A stretch of DNA of 64,000 nucleotides from Eudorina sp. 2006-703-Eu-15 (GCA_003117195.1 BDSI01000040.1:1-64000), one strand, 5' to 3'. Counted from the first letter of the stretch, positions 35,989 through 47,800 are shown. Notes: generated by a model from the sequence alone, not told the origin. Program-made: numbers and translations.

Positions 35989-38900
35989 ATGTTGCTGTTG
36001 CTGATGTTGGTGTTGGTGTTGGTGTTGGTGCCGCCTGGACATCCAAGCGGCGCTCGCCGTCGGGTCCGTCCACCTGCGGCGGGGCAAAAGGGGCCTCCCG
36101 ACATGTGGAGCTTACACCAACGGGGTGAGCTTCTTCCTCCCAAACCCGTGCTCGCAACTGGAACCCACCGACCCACCTGACCAGCTCCGAACCCGCCGAC
36201 TCACATGACCAGCTCCGAACCCGCCGACCCACATGACCAGGTCCGAACCCGCCGACTCACATGACCAGCTCTGAACCCGCCGACCCACATGACCAGCTCC
36301 GAACCCGCCGACCCACATGACCAGCTCCGAACCCGCCGACCCACATGACCAGCTCCGAACCCGCCGACCCACATGACCAGCTCCGAACCCGCCGACCCAC
36401 ATGACCAGCTCCGAACCCGCCGACCCACATGACCAGCTCCGAATCCACCGACCCACCTGACCAGCTCCGAACCCGCCGACTCACATGACCAGCTCCGAAC
36501 CCGCCGACCCACATGACCAGCTCCGAACCCGCCGACCCACATGACCAGCTCCGAACCCGCCGACCCACATGACCACAGATCCGAGCCCGCCGACCCACAT
36601 GACCAGCTCCGAACCCGCCGACCCACATGACCAGCTCCGAACCCGCCGGCCCACATGACCAGCTCCGAGCCCGCCGACCCACATGACCAGCTCCGAACCC
36701 GCCGACCCACATGACCAGCTCCGAACCCGCCGACCCACATGACCAGCCCGACCCACATGACCAGCTCCGAACCCGCCGACCCACATGACCACAGATCCGA
36801 ACCCGCCGACCCACCTGACCAGCTCCGAACCCGCCGACTCACATGACCAGCTCCGAACCCGCCGACCCACATGACCAGCTCCGAACCCGCCGACCCACAT
36901 GACCAGCTCCGAGCCCGCCGACCCACATGACCAGCTCCGAACCCGCCGACCCACATGACCACAGATCCGAACCCGCCGACCCACATGACCAGCTCCGAAC
37001 CCGCCGACCCACATGACCAGCTCCGAACCCGCCGGCCCACATGACCAGCTCCGAGCCCGCCGACTCACATGACCAGCTTCGAACCCGCCGACTCACATGA
37101 CCAGCTCCGAACCCACCGACCCACATGACCAGCTCCGAACCCGCCGACCCACATGACCAGCTCCGAACCCGCCGACCCACATGACCAGCTCCGAGCCCGC
37201 CGACCCACATGACCAGCTCCGAACCCGCCGACCCACCTGACCAGCTCCGAACCCGCCGACTCACATGACCAGCTCCGAACCCGCCGACCCACATGACCAG
37301 CTCCGAGCCCGCCGACCCACCTGACCAGGTCCAGGTAGGGGGTGGGGTCGCTCGTGACGGTTGAGCCGTAGCTCAGCAGCCGCAGCAAGTCCTCTACGTA
37401 GCTGTCGTACAGGCCGGGACTAGCCACCGCCAGTTCCATATTGTAGTCAATGAAGGGCGGCACCGGCTGCGGCAGACAGATGTCCGGGATACCCAGGAAG
37501 CGGCGGCCGCGCACCCAGGCCTGCGAGGCAGCGGGATGCGGCGGCGGCGGCAGGAACCAGGGCCGACGCACAGGGCGCAGCGAGATGCGTGTTTGCCCTC
37601 CTGCGGGTAAACGACGCGGGACGGACGCCGTGTGCTCGTCCTCGCGGGGGGACGTCGGTCGTCATTCCTTGGGCTCTGATGATTAGACATCCTAAGGCAG
37701 GCTTCTTGCGCAATTACGGAGGTGCCGTACACTTGGGCAAGGGAGCAGTTGAACGTGGGGGCTGCCACGAACTGACCCACAAAAGAGCAGCAGCAGCACC
37801 ACCACCACTATCACCACCGGCAGCAGCACCACCACCACCATCACCACCACCATCGGCAGTAGCAGCAGCAGATCCCCTTCATGTGAAGTTGTCATTGCAA
37901 GTGGCGCACACACAACCCCAGGGTATTTGTCGCCGCGCTGGGTGTGTCTGGGCTGTTTTCCGTTTTGATCCCCAGGAAATGCTTCCACATATGCACAAAA
38001 CCCAAGGCCGAGACGTTTTGGGACTCGAGGACAGCGTTGTGCCACACACAAACACATACTGCATGGCCTGTCCAACATGGTAAGCATATTGGTACTTGGT
38101 TTGGGTCGGGCTCGGTCTCTTTCCTAAACATACGGAAAGCCCTTTCCACGGCATCTAAAACTGCCTCTAGCGCTGATCGCTGATGGATGAGGCCTTTGCC
38201 CCCTTGCTGGCTTTTGCATCGCCCCACAGCGCTCCACCTGGTTCTCCTTCATCCACGTCTGGAAGCCGCTGGCCCGCTGGCGCCCCGCCGCGCCCACCAC
38301 GGATCGCCCCAGATAGCTCAGGATGGCCCTGGCTGCGGGGGGCACAGCGACGCGGCAGAGGGCGGCGATCATGGGGCCACTGGCTCCAAAATGGCAGTTC
38401 GCAATCACACACGCAAACACACGACAAGGGATGGATCATCTGACTGGCTCCTGACGCTATCTCGACGACCACATCCATCCAACCAGGACCCACATCCTTC
38501 AGATGTAGAATCTGCAGTGCTTGCAGAACGCCTGCCGCCTCCTTAATCACCACCGCTGTAAGGTCAAAAATAATGTAATTGAAAACAGCTGCGGCTGCGG
38601 CCGGGTGCAGATGTTGGTGCTGGTGCTGGTGCTGCTGACGCATGCGGATCGTAATCGGGAGCACTTACCTTCGGGTGGGGCGTTCGCCAAGAGGGCATCA
38701 CATGCGGTTCGCTCCGACCCATGGTTCCCGGAGAGGCTGCAGGCGTCGTCCAGATCACAGACGGTCCTCAGCATGCGTCGTACATTAGGCCAGGCAAGCA
38801 TCTCCCGCAGCATCTGTCGGTAGGGTGGAATTGGGATTGGGCTGTAGGCGAAGGGACCGCTTGGGTTACGCGGGCCGAGTTCTTGTGAGGTGAGGGTGGT

Positions 38901-39308
38901 GATGCTGCCGAGCGAGTTGCGGGGAAGGCGCTGAAGGACGAACGACAGCTCTCTGATGCGGTGCTGTCAAGCAAAACGCATGATGAGCGTCCTGGTTTGG
39001 GGCAACCTCTCATTCCCAGACAACTGCGCAGGTCATGACGCCTGTGGTTGTGGGCAGGAGCCCGGGCACCCTCGACCACAATTGGGCATCAAGGGATGCA
39101 ATAAGATGTCAATTGTATCCGTTGCAAAAAGTAACGCTGAGCGCGCGACCATGCCAACCTCTCGGCTTAACGATGAGCCGTCGCCCTGGACATGCACAAA
39201 AGCGTGGCGATCCACCTAAGTTATAAATGCAATTTAGGTGTGGAGTCACGAGGTATCCGTGTTGCTCACCTTGCTGTCTTCTGCGCGTTGCGGGCCCGCT
39301 GAAGCCAT
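30150..39308 (-). CDS. Nucleotidyltransferase-fold protein with C-terminal hydrophobic segments, copy B
   Basis: Fourteen exons on the minus strand: 39308-39270, 38963-38669, 38332-38238, 37520-37321, 36073-35539, 35313-35038, 34347-34219, 33814-33677, 33517-33413, 33131-32907, 32530-32454, 31838-31736, 31311-31229, 30753-30150. Twelve have the same length as in copy A and every phase matches, giving 967 residues without a stop. The GG and DVDLF residues (409-410 and 424-426) and the RQSPSYE and KYSKR motifs are kept. Differences from A: exon 5 is 72 bases longer through a Gln-tract expansion, exon 14 is 819 bases shorter in its Ala/Gly/Pro-rich part with one hydrophobic stretch fewer, and exon 10 has a run of substitutions (TEDEANNEIKKV). 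Two intact diverged copies suggest both have been under constraint. Confidence 0.75.
34825..34868 (+). repeat. Dispersed repeat, (ATTC)n-tailed family, copy in B intron 6
   Basis: GGGGTCCGCTGCAACG plus a (CATT)4 tail, at the position equivalent to 20624-20667 of copy A. The tail is better preserved here than in A. Confidence 0.55.
35322..35405. repeat. 12-bp minisatellite next to the exon 6 acceptor, copy B
   Basis: Seven or so head-to-tail units of GGTCGGTGGCAG end within about ten bases of the acceptor of exon 6 of nucleotidyltransferase copy B. They are more regular than in copy A. Confidence 0.85.
36176..37327 (-). repeat. About 40 copies of a 28-bp minisatellite derived from the exon 4 splice donor
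   Basis: On the minus strand each unit carries CTGGTCA(G/T)GTGGGTCGG. The genuine exon 4 donor of this gene reads CTGGTCAG|GTGGGTCGG, so the unit is the donor plus about 15 intron bases, repeated. The array begins at the donor (37321) and ends near 36176 with a last donor-like CAGGTGGGTCGG. Some units keep CAGGTGGGT or CATGTGAGT, others CATGTGGGT. Copy A has a single unit at this place. Because 28 is not a multiple of three and no unit has a stop, all three minus frames are open for up to about 280 codons; these frames are artefacts. Confidence 0.9.
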
Positions 39309-39725
39309 GGCGAGGCGGACAGTTGGCCTTGCAAAACCGTATGAAAACCGCGGCAATATAGCAAGAACCAAGATGTCGGCGAGAGATGGCGTTCGAATCT
39401 AGGCCAATGTGAGACCAGGAGGACTGCGCACAGTGTTCTTTTCAGCAGAGCGCGGGAACAGATGTGTGAAGCAAGACGGGTTCCTTTGCATATGCTACAG
39501 AAGCCACTGCAGTTTGCAATTTGTAAACAAAGGCAACAACCAAATAAATTGAGAGTTTCGTAAGTTTTGTGCAGAGACCGTCCGTTGCTTGTACCGAGCA
39601 CGTACGGTGACACCCAAAATTTACCCGCATAGCCGTGGCAGGTTGGCTTCATTGTACTCCATTAAGACGTCCATATTGTTAGGTAATTATCCAGTTTTAG
39701 GTTTTCATGCTGGTAATCGTCAGCC
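39309..39725. promoter_or_regulatory. Shared divergent promoter region, copy B
   Basis: The 417 bases between the start codons of the nucleotidyltransferase (minus) and uL1 (plus) genes are nearly identical to 23817-24233. This region drives the intact uL1 gene. Confidence 0.5.
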
Positions 39726-42700
39726 ATGGAGAGCGTGCTGCGGTGGAAAGGATGTTTGGACAGCCAGAGTGTGCTACTGAGTCATCTTCTTAGTGCATTA
39801 GATGTAATTTCCAAGCAGGTGATCTTGACACTTCGTCATTACGATGCGCCGGCCGTTTGTCCTGAACGATCCTACACTCGCCATTGATAAAAACATGCAT
39901 GTGGTCATTTGTAGGCATCTTCCAAAGAGCGATGCTGGAGCGGTGCCACCGCAAGCACATCAGCCATCGGGCAGGCCTCACAAGCCGACTCGTCCGCAAG
40001 GCGGTATCTGTTCACGGCAACTGGGGCGAACGGAGTCTGTGCCGAAAGCGGACCTCTGGCGCTCCACGCGTGCCAGATCGAGCGACACCGACCCGTGTCG
40101 GCGTTGCAAGGGTTCAGCTCGGCAGCCGTCGCAGCAGCCACGTCAGCTGCGCCGGCCCAGGCGACCTCCACCAGCGGGGCCGGCACTGTCACTATGACCG
40201 GTGGCGGCACCAGCGGCGGCGGTAAATTTCAGGCGCCGTGGCCCTGGGTGGACCCCAGCAGACCCCAGGTCCTGCCGGTCAGTGTCGGCAAGAAGCAGCG
40301 ACAGCCGCTGCCGCTCGCGGAGGCCCTCACGAAGCTGCTGGTGAGAAGAGTGAGAAGGAAGGCACCCCGAGGGCCGCGAGGGCTGCCGCCTGCGAGGTCT
40401 GAACAGGAACCTAGAGGGCTGCCGCCTGCGAGGTCTGAACAGAAACCTAGAGGGCTGCCGCCTGCGAGGTCTGAACAGGAACCTAGAGGGCTGCCGCCTG
40501 CGAGGTCTGAACAGGAACCTAGAGGGCTGCCGCCTGCGAGGTCTGAACAGGAACCTAGAGGGCTGCCGCCTGCGAGGTCTGAACAGGAACCTACTAGACT
40601 CCAGTGGGGGGCCCCCGCTCCACGCGCCCAGGCGGTTCGTCGGACCGCGAGCAGGCACCCAGCGGGCAATTTCATCGGGCACGCCGTACCGTACCGCACC
40701 GTACGTGTGCAAGCGCACCTTCTTGGCTGTGTGCTGCGCGCCGCGGCATCCAATGACGCCCCAACCGGTGATGACGCATTTCGCATTCTCGCTTTCGCTG
40801 CGAACACGGGGGGGGGAAAGCGCTCGTTCCTGCCAGGTGGTCTTGTCCATGGAATCAACCCCAGAGAGGCCACGGCAGCTTGCTTGCCTGCCTGCTTGCC
40901 TGCTTGGTTGTCTGAGATAACACGCACCGAGCGCGCATCCCCTCTCCTGAATGGCCGTCGTAACGACCACGTGCCTCCCATCGGTTCAAGTCCAGGTCGG
41001 TGCGAAGGGTTTGCTGCTGGGTTGGCCAACGCTGCCGACCTGACCCATGCCCCACCCCATACCCACCCCATACCCACCCCATCCGCATGACGTCCTCCAT
41101 CGCAACCGCCCTCCGTCTCCGCGGCCGCCCGCAAAAACCCCACTCGCTGAGTCCCTCAAACTCCGGCCCCCCGACCGCACCGCAGGGCGCCCTGGCCCCC
41201 AACCAACGCCCCACCCAGAATCTGGAGATCTTCATCCGGTTCAGACTAGACCCGCGGCGCTCGGACCATCTGGTGCGCGGCAGTGTCGTACTGCCGTACG
41301 GCACTGGCAAGGAGATGCGGATGGTTGTGTTCGCCAAGGGCGAGGACGCGGAGATTGCCCGGGCCGAGGGTGAGATCCGCCGGGGAGGGTCCCCGCAGCA
41401 CCGGGGGAAGGGGAGGGGGTGAAAGGTGGGGCGCAGGGTGCAGCGACTCGGTACCGACTCGGACCCAACCCAACGACCCAACGAACCAGTGAAACCGCGC
41501 GCCTGTTTGGTAACACGAAAACCTGACTCACAGCTTCCCATAGTGCCTGTCGCCGCCAGGCTGCGTACCGGCCGCTGCCATTATGGGTTTATGGCGCCGG
41601 CGACGACCTCAGCGCTGCTGACGTCCTGACCTCAGCGCTGCTGACGTCCTGACCTTAGCGCTGCTGACGTCCTGACCTCAGCGCTGCTGACGTCCTGACC
41701 TCAGCGCTGCTAACGTCCTGACCTCAGCGCTGCTGACCCTCTGCATGTGTGCTGGATGTGCTGTCACGCTGCTGGGCCGCACCCCCTCCCCCCCATCATT
41801 AGGTGTGGAGCTCATCGGCGACGAGGAGCTGATCAGCGCCATCGTCTCCTCGGACGGGGCGGCCATCAACTTTGACCGGCTCATAGCCACACCGGACTTC
41901 ATGAGGCCATTGGCGCGCGCGGGCAAGATCCTGGGACCCAAGGGCCTTATGCCCAACCCCAAGGTGGGTCGGGTCGGGCCGGGTCGGGTCGGCACAGCCT
42001 CGGGACGGGCTCCGACCCGCAAAATCTCAAACGGCGGCATCCGGCCAGGGGGACGACGGGAAGGAAGTTGTTGTCGGGGGGGCCGCTGGGCCATGGTTGG
42101 CCAACGTGGGGACGGCATCGTAGACGACGTTGCGGCATCCTCTCAGCATCCAGGGGCCGTCCCCGCCCCCCACCGCCCCGGCCTGAGCCCCGGCCGCTGA
42201 TAATCTAACCGTTACAAGGTGGACCCGTAGCCCCGGCCGGGTGTTACAACGGGCCCAGATAGCTCATAGTAGGCGCCTCATCTCATCCACCCCTACCCAC
42301 CAAGGACTGCGCGATGAGCCGGTCTCGGCTCTTTTTGCGGATTTTTACGCTGTGCTTGCTGTGCGGTGTCGCGGCCCCGCTGCCCCGCCGCCGCCGCTGC
42401 CTGACCGCAGATGGGCACCTTGACCACAGACGTGGCCGGCGCGATTCGGGACATCCGCCGCGGCCGCCTGGACTACCGCATGAGCCGCGAGGCCACCGTG
42501 CGCGCCGTACTCGGTCGCTGCTCCATGACGGCCGACCAGCTGGCCGCGAACGTGGGGGCGCTTGTGGCGTCGCTGATCGAGAACCGCCCCAAGGTGCTGC
42601 TGGCGGGCCCGGCGTCGGGGGGAGCGGCGGGTGGAGCGGCGGGCGGCGCGGCGGGCGGCGCGGCGGCCGGGGGCCCGGCGGGCGCGGGAGCGCCGCTGGC

Positions 42701-43240
42701 TGGGGGGACGGCGGCGACGGTGGGGCTGCTGGAACGTAAGTTGCTATCTGGATGATGAGAGGGTTCGGCTGGGGACCGTAAGATGGGCGATTTGGTCCGC
42801 TGCCCATACATAGCCCCCCGCGTGGTTGACCCAACCGTGAGATGGCTGGTGGTGTATAAAAGAGAACTGAGCCGCGAGGAGCGGCTGGTGGTGCCGGTGC
42901 GTGTCTGTGCGCTTCGGCGGGATGTGTGCCCCGAACCGCTCGTGCACGTTTGCTTAACCCGGCAGCCACTGAATGGATGGGATGTTGCCCGCGTCTAACC
43001 GCCGAGCGTCATGGATCATCCTGTTCGTGTTGGCGATTGCCACAAACATACACACAAATGGGTGCTTGGTTTGGGTCGGGCGGGTCTCTTATCTAAACAC
43101 ATGGGGACATGCACGTAGGGGCCTGGGCGGTTTTGGGCGGGTTCATCACTATAACACATGGGACATATGCACGGGGCATGTACGGGAGCATTAAGAGATG
43201 ACGCCCGGACGCACATGGCATGGTCATGAGATCCCCTCTC

Positions 43241-43277
<37 letters not shown>

Positions 43278-43580
43278 CACCATCCCCTTTCTGAGTACCG
43301 TATTTCTGGGTGTGCCCGGATTCGTTTCTGCGTTTCTTATCTCTTTTCTTTTCGTCTTGATCCCCTTGTGTGTGTGTGTGTGTGTGTGTGCATCCCCTCA
43401 GGGTACCTGATGACGTTCATGTTGAAGACCAACCACTCGCCCTCGGCGCACATCAGCCTCGAGTCGCTCGTCGAGGCCGCGGCCAAGCACCAGCCCGCCT
43501 CCGCAGCCGCGTCGCAGCAGGCCAACAACCAGCAGCAGCGGCAACAGCAGAAGGAGCAGAAGGAGCAGAAGGCGGGGTAG
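39726..43580 (+). CDS. Ribosomal protein uL1, bacterial type, probably mitochondrial (intact copy)
   Basis: Large-subunit protein that forms the L1 stalk next to the E site and binds 23S-type rRNA. Six exons: 39726-39818, 39915-40340, 41186-41369, 41803-41963, 42411-42735, 43402-43580, all GT-AG with matching phases, giving 455 residues. Residues 1-150 are a low-complexity N-terminal extension suited to organelle import. The uL1 core follows: EALTKLL, then [43 protein letters not shown] and the family hallmark [14 protein letters not shown]. An Ala/Gly-rich insert (about residues 345-390) precedes the last core strand [16 protein letters not shown], and a Gln/Lys-rich tail ends the protein. 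The [15 protein letters not shown] segment looks closer to plant mitochondrial than plastid uL1, from memory. The gene is divergent from the nucleotidyltransferase gene and convergent with the RING gene. Confidence 0.88.
40391..40590. repeat. 36-bp minisatellite in uL1 intron 2, copy B (about 6 units)
   Basis: About six units beginning GAGGGCTGCCGCCTGCGAGG start about 40 bases after the exon 2 donor. Copy A has two to three units (24880-24975). Confidence 0.9.
41625..41740. repeat. 23-bp minisatellite in uL1 intron 3, copy B (about 5-6 units)
   Basis: Units of CTGACCTCAGCGCTGCTGAC (plus GTC) repeat five to six times. Copy A has the single ancestral unit at about 25676-25700. Confidence 0.9.
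43371..43390. repeat. (GT)n microsatellite at the duplication breakpoint
   Basis: The (GT)n tract directly precedes the acceptor of the last uL1 exon. The homology between copies A and B ends at this tract (short GTGTG at about 27230 in A), which makes it a candidate recombination site. Confidence 0.85.
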
Positions 43581-44633
43581 ATTTGCGGGGCCGCAGGGGC
43601 AGGGGCCGGGGACGGTGCTGCAGGCGCGGAATTCGGAGCGGCGACTGGCCCGGTCCAGAACAGGCAGGCAGGCAGGCCGTGATCGGCCCCTTGACGGCCT
43701 CCGGGGGAGAGGTGTGGGTGGAGGGCGTCGGAAGGGCGTCTGGACCTCTCCGTCTCCGCCCGCCCCTGGAAGGCCCGAGCTGTGAGCTCACGGTCGTGGT
43801 CGTGGTCTTGAGGTGGTAGTGGTAAGGAGGTCGCGGTGCCGCTGCCAGGTGTGCTCGTGGTATGCTCTGGGCGTGGTGCGGTGTGAGAGCAGCAGTGGTG
43901 GCGGCTGCGCTGTCAGGTGTGCTGGCGTGACCCTCTTGACATTGATTGCGCTATTGATTCCAGACCTGCCGCCTTGGACGTCGCAGAAACGAGATGACGC
44001 TGCTCCACCACCTGAGGAGATCTTATCTCTGCAGCCGTGTTGCGCCGTATTTATTCAGGAGGGATGGACGTTGAGCGCCCCCCTGCCCCCCCCACACCGG
44101 GTCGAACATCTCGCGTGTTAGAAAGGATGTTCCGACAACAGCCTGCTAGGAGGTCTAGGACCCGCATCCTCGAGGACCCAGGCAAGCCTCTCGGAATAAT
44201 ACCGAGGGCCATGTGTAGGGCCCCCGACGGAGAGCACCGACACCACCCCGGTGTCGTCTTAACACGTGCGCCGTGATGCGCATGCCGTCAACATGGCAAC
44301 GGTTACATTAAATGGCAAGCACGCCGCCAACAAAGCCGTTCGCAACCCAGTCCAACCCAGGCTCACTCAGTCTAACCTACTCTTAACCCACTCTTAACCC
44401 ACTCCTAACCACTCTGACTCAGTCTAACACAATCTAACCTCTGCGCACCGCGACCGAACCAGTCTGCGACGCAAGGAATCGCCGTACACACATGGCTGTG
44501 CGCAGCAAGCTCCTCTCAGCGGACCGCCAGGCTCCAGATTGGCCAGGGCGGTGCGCAAGGTATTTATTCCCCTCCCCGCTGCACACTTCACAGATATCTG
44601 CAGCCATGCCGGGTAAACCTCCCTTACACACTT
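43581..44633. other. Convergent intergenic region between uL1 and the RING gene
   Basis: This holds the 3' UTRs of both genes. It includes a stretch of ACCCACTCTTAACCC-type units at about 44340-44460. I saw no TGTAA signal for uL1 on the plus strand and no additional gene. Confidence 0.45.
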
Positions 44634-44638
44634 CCGTG
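44634..44638 (-). terminator. TGTAA polyadenylation signal of the RING gene
   Basis: TGTAA on the minus strand, about 250 bases downstream of the stop codon at 44888-44890. TGTAA is the usual poly(A) signal of Chlamydomonas-type algae. Assignment is by position only. Confidence 0.5.
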
Positions 44639-44887
44639 CACGGTCCGTCCGCGCTAACTGCGCCGCATCCATTCCAGTTCCAAACCGCCCCAAACCATTC
44701 CACCCCGGGGATCTGCAGCACGCGTCCCTCACCCCAGCTCCATGCGCCTGCCTCTCTCTCTCGCCCCGCATGTACGACATCTCCCCATGTACGACATCTC
44801 AGTAACAGCCCCGCCCCGCCCTCAGCCGACCGCGGCCCTGGCCCCCTTACCCCACCTAGCCGCCGCCACAACCCGGGCCGCCGCCGC

Positions 44888-47800
44888 CTACCTACCCTCC
44901 TCGCGGCGCGGCGCCGCGATCGCGCGCATGGCCGTGACGTCCTGGCGGCACAGCGGGCAGCTGCGCGCCCAGCCCCTGGCCTCCAGCGCCGGCAGGCACT
45001 CCCCGCAGACGCCCACATGTAGCACCCCGCTGGCGTGCGCGAACGCGAGGCTGCTCCGCCGATCCAGACACACGCAGCACGAGTCGCTGTCGTCGTCCTC
45101 CAGCCAGGAGGCGGAGGCGGCGCCGGCCTCACCGCCGTACTGATTTCCGTACAAGGCGCCGTACTCGGTGTCGCCGGGGTGCCGGCCGGGGAGGCAGGGA
45201 CGGCGCGGTGTCGATAGGTTGGCGGCCACGCCGGCCACGCACGGCGCGGCCGCGGCTGCTGCTGCTGCTGCTGCTGCTGTGGCGGCGGCGGCGGTAGCTC
45301 CAGTGCGCGGCGTCGGCTGCGCTGCTGCCGCCGCCGTCGCCTCGGCGACATCGCTGGGAGCAGAAGCCGCTGGGGCCCTGTACGACAAGTACTGCCACGG
45401 ACCGCGGGGCAGCGGCGGCGGGCTGCCCAGCATCGGCCAGGCGTCCGCGTGTCCCAACGCCGCCGTCGGAGGAAGCGGCGTCGGGGCCGCCGCTGCCGCC
45501 GCCGCCGCCGTCACCCCGGCAGTCGACGCCGACGGCATCATCGCCATCCGTACAACCGCGGGTTGGACGGTTGCCGCCGCTGCGGGTGCGGATCCGAACC
45601 CGCCCGGCGTAGCTACGTGATCTGCGTTTCCTGTCGCCGCCGGCGGCGGGACGGGTAAGCCACCATCCGCCGGCCGCGGCGGGGGTGGAGGCGGCAGCTC
45701 TGCAGCGGACCAGTCTGTCCGTACCGCAGCGGCCGTACGGGCTTGCGCGACGCGCGCCGCCAGTGACGACGGTATCGGCAGCGCCGACGCCGGCGGCGGC
45801 CGTACCCGCGGCGGAGCCGGCGCGCCCACCACATCAGATGCGAGTGGTGGCTCCAGATGCGCCACAGCAGCGACTGCCGCCCGGGTCGCGTCTCCGCGGC
45901 TGCCGTACAAGCCGTCGCTGCCCCCTACAAGGCTACTACAGGCGCTGCCACTATTGCTGCCGCCGGCCCCAAAGCTATTGCTGTTGCTGCTGCTACTGCT
46001 GGTGCTGCTGAATAATACACTGGTGCGCGTGCTACTGCCGCTCAGCCCCTGGCCACCGATGCCGGCTGCTGCGCTCCTGGGAGAGGCCCCGCACGCCAGT
46101 GCGGCTGCTACAGCCGCGACGGCCGAAGCCGGGTACGCCACTGCGTCCCCCGCCGCCGCCCCAGCCGCCGCCGCCGCCGTTGGCTGCCGTTGATTCTTCA
46201 TCTTGCCGGCGACGCCGGTCGTACCCGACGGCGTCCTGCTGCCGGTGGGTACGGCAGCAGCTGCAGCGCCGCCGCCTCCGCCGCTGCCAGCGGAGCTGAG
46301 GCGCTGCTGCGGTTCCAGCTGCTGCTGCTGAGGGCGGCCGGCGGCGCCCCGGATCGCCGCCGCCGCTGCCGCCCGCGCCCTCGCTTCCGTCTCGGCTTCG
46401 GGCACCATCAGACCTGCTCTGGCGGCGGTGGCGCCGCCGCCGCCGCCGCCGGTCCGCACCGCCGGCCTGCCGCCCGGATCCATCTCAAACCCGGAGGCGC
46501 AAAGTCGAGGGACCCCGACCGCCTGACGCCGGCCGCCCAGCTCCCCGCCCTCCCGCAGGGCGCCCGGCGGCAGCAGCCGTACACCCGCCGACGCCAGCAG
46601 CCTTGCCGCCGGGCCTGAGGGATGCACCGCTGGCGCCGCCGCCGCCGCCGCTGCCGTCGCCGCCTCGCCCGCCTGCACCTCCGGGCGCGGCGCTGGCGGC
46701 GACGCTGGCTGCCGCTGCTGCCGCAGGCGGCGCTCCTCCTCCAGCGAGTACGGGTCGTACAGTTGTGGTGATCGTTGCGGCGGCGGGAACGCATTCGCCC
46801 AGGGTAAGGGGGCGGCCCAGGGCACAGCTGGCACGTAGTCTGTTGGTGCCGGGGCCGTTGGCGCCGCCGGCACCGCCATTGGCGGCTGCGCCGCCGCCGC
46901 CTCCAGCGGCCGCGGCGCCGGCGCCTCCGGCGCCGGCGCCGGCACCGCCGTCGGGTACCTAAGCAGCGCAGTGGCGGCTTGGGGTTCGCACCGGCTGCTC
47001 CTCCGCCCTGCCGCAGCAGTGTCTACCCCTGCACCGCCGGGAACCGCGGCCGGTTGCACCCTTGCCGCCTGAGCCCCGGATGACGACGGCGGCATGGGGT
47101 GGCGGGGGTGCGCCGGTGGCGTCGACGGCGACCAAGGCGGCGCCAGCGACGGAGTGTACGGCAGCTCCAACGGGGTCTCCGACGGCGGCGGGGATGGAGC
47201 CTGGGGCTGCAACTGCCGTCCAGGTTGCGATCTGAGGAGCGAGACGACAACGCCCGGCAGCCCCGGTCGGCTCGTCAGACCGAGGGCGGTTCCGTCGGCG
47301 ATGGCGCCTGGCAGGTGCTGGACACGTTGGGCCGTCACCCGGGGGCCGTCCGGCGGCTGAGGCGGCGGCGGTGGCAGTGCTGTCCCCGGCGCCACTGGCG
47401 CGGCCTCAGCCCGCAAGGGAGCCGCCGCCGCCGCCGCTGCGGCGGTCCCGGAGCGGTCGGGTGAGTGCTGCCGCGGCAGCAGCTGCAACCGCTGCCGCAT
47501 CGTCAAACGCACGGTCGGCGGCAACGCCGCGAGGTGTCGTACAGGTACCGGCGCCGACGACGTCGGCACCGCCAAGGCCGCCGGCCTCAGGGCCACCCCG
47601 GGGGCGCTCTGCGTCCCTCTGTTGTCGGGAGGGGCGGGAGGCCGCGGCGGCGGCTGCGGCGGCGAAGCCGGCGCGGCGTCAGCCAGCGGCCGCGGCGCCT
47701 GCGCCAACTCCGCCGCCGCCGCCGCCGCTGCCACAGCATCGGGGGCTGATGCGAAGACGTCGTCTAAGGCTCCTCTTATGTCCTGGCACGATGGCGAACG

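Larger units (their letters stand above)
28640..43375. repeat. Tandem duplication, copy B (about 15 kb)
   Basis: Second copy of the unit at 12590-27235, in direct orientation. It contains the complete uL1 gene, so it retains the ancestral right-hand end. Several minisatellites are strongly expanded here relative to copy A (36176-37327, 40391-40590, 41625-41740), while others are larger in A (18589-18800). Confidence 0.85.

Noticed and set aside
36201..37571. Long minus-strand open frames (up to about 280 codons) rich in Gly, Ser and Val-Met-Trp repeats
   Set aside because: They are the 28-bp minisatellite read in three stop-free frames. The flanking exon boundaries and phases show that the array is intronic.
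40391..40590. 12-residue repeat ([12 protein letters not shown]) as part of the uL1 protein
   Set aside because: The frame is open, but a good donor (CTG|GTGAGA at 40340) precedes it. Joining to 41186 restores the uL1 fold at normal length, so it is read as intronic.
44434..45351. 305-codon Arg/Pro-rich minus-strand open frame
   Set aside because: It overlaps the RING-encoding exon in another frame. Its composition is a by-product of GC-rich codons and it shows no domain.
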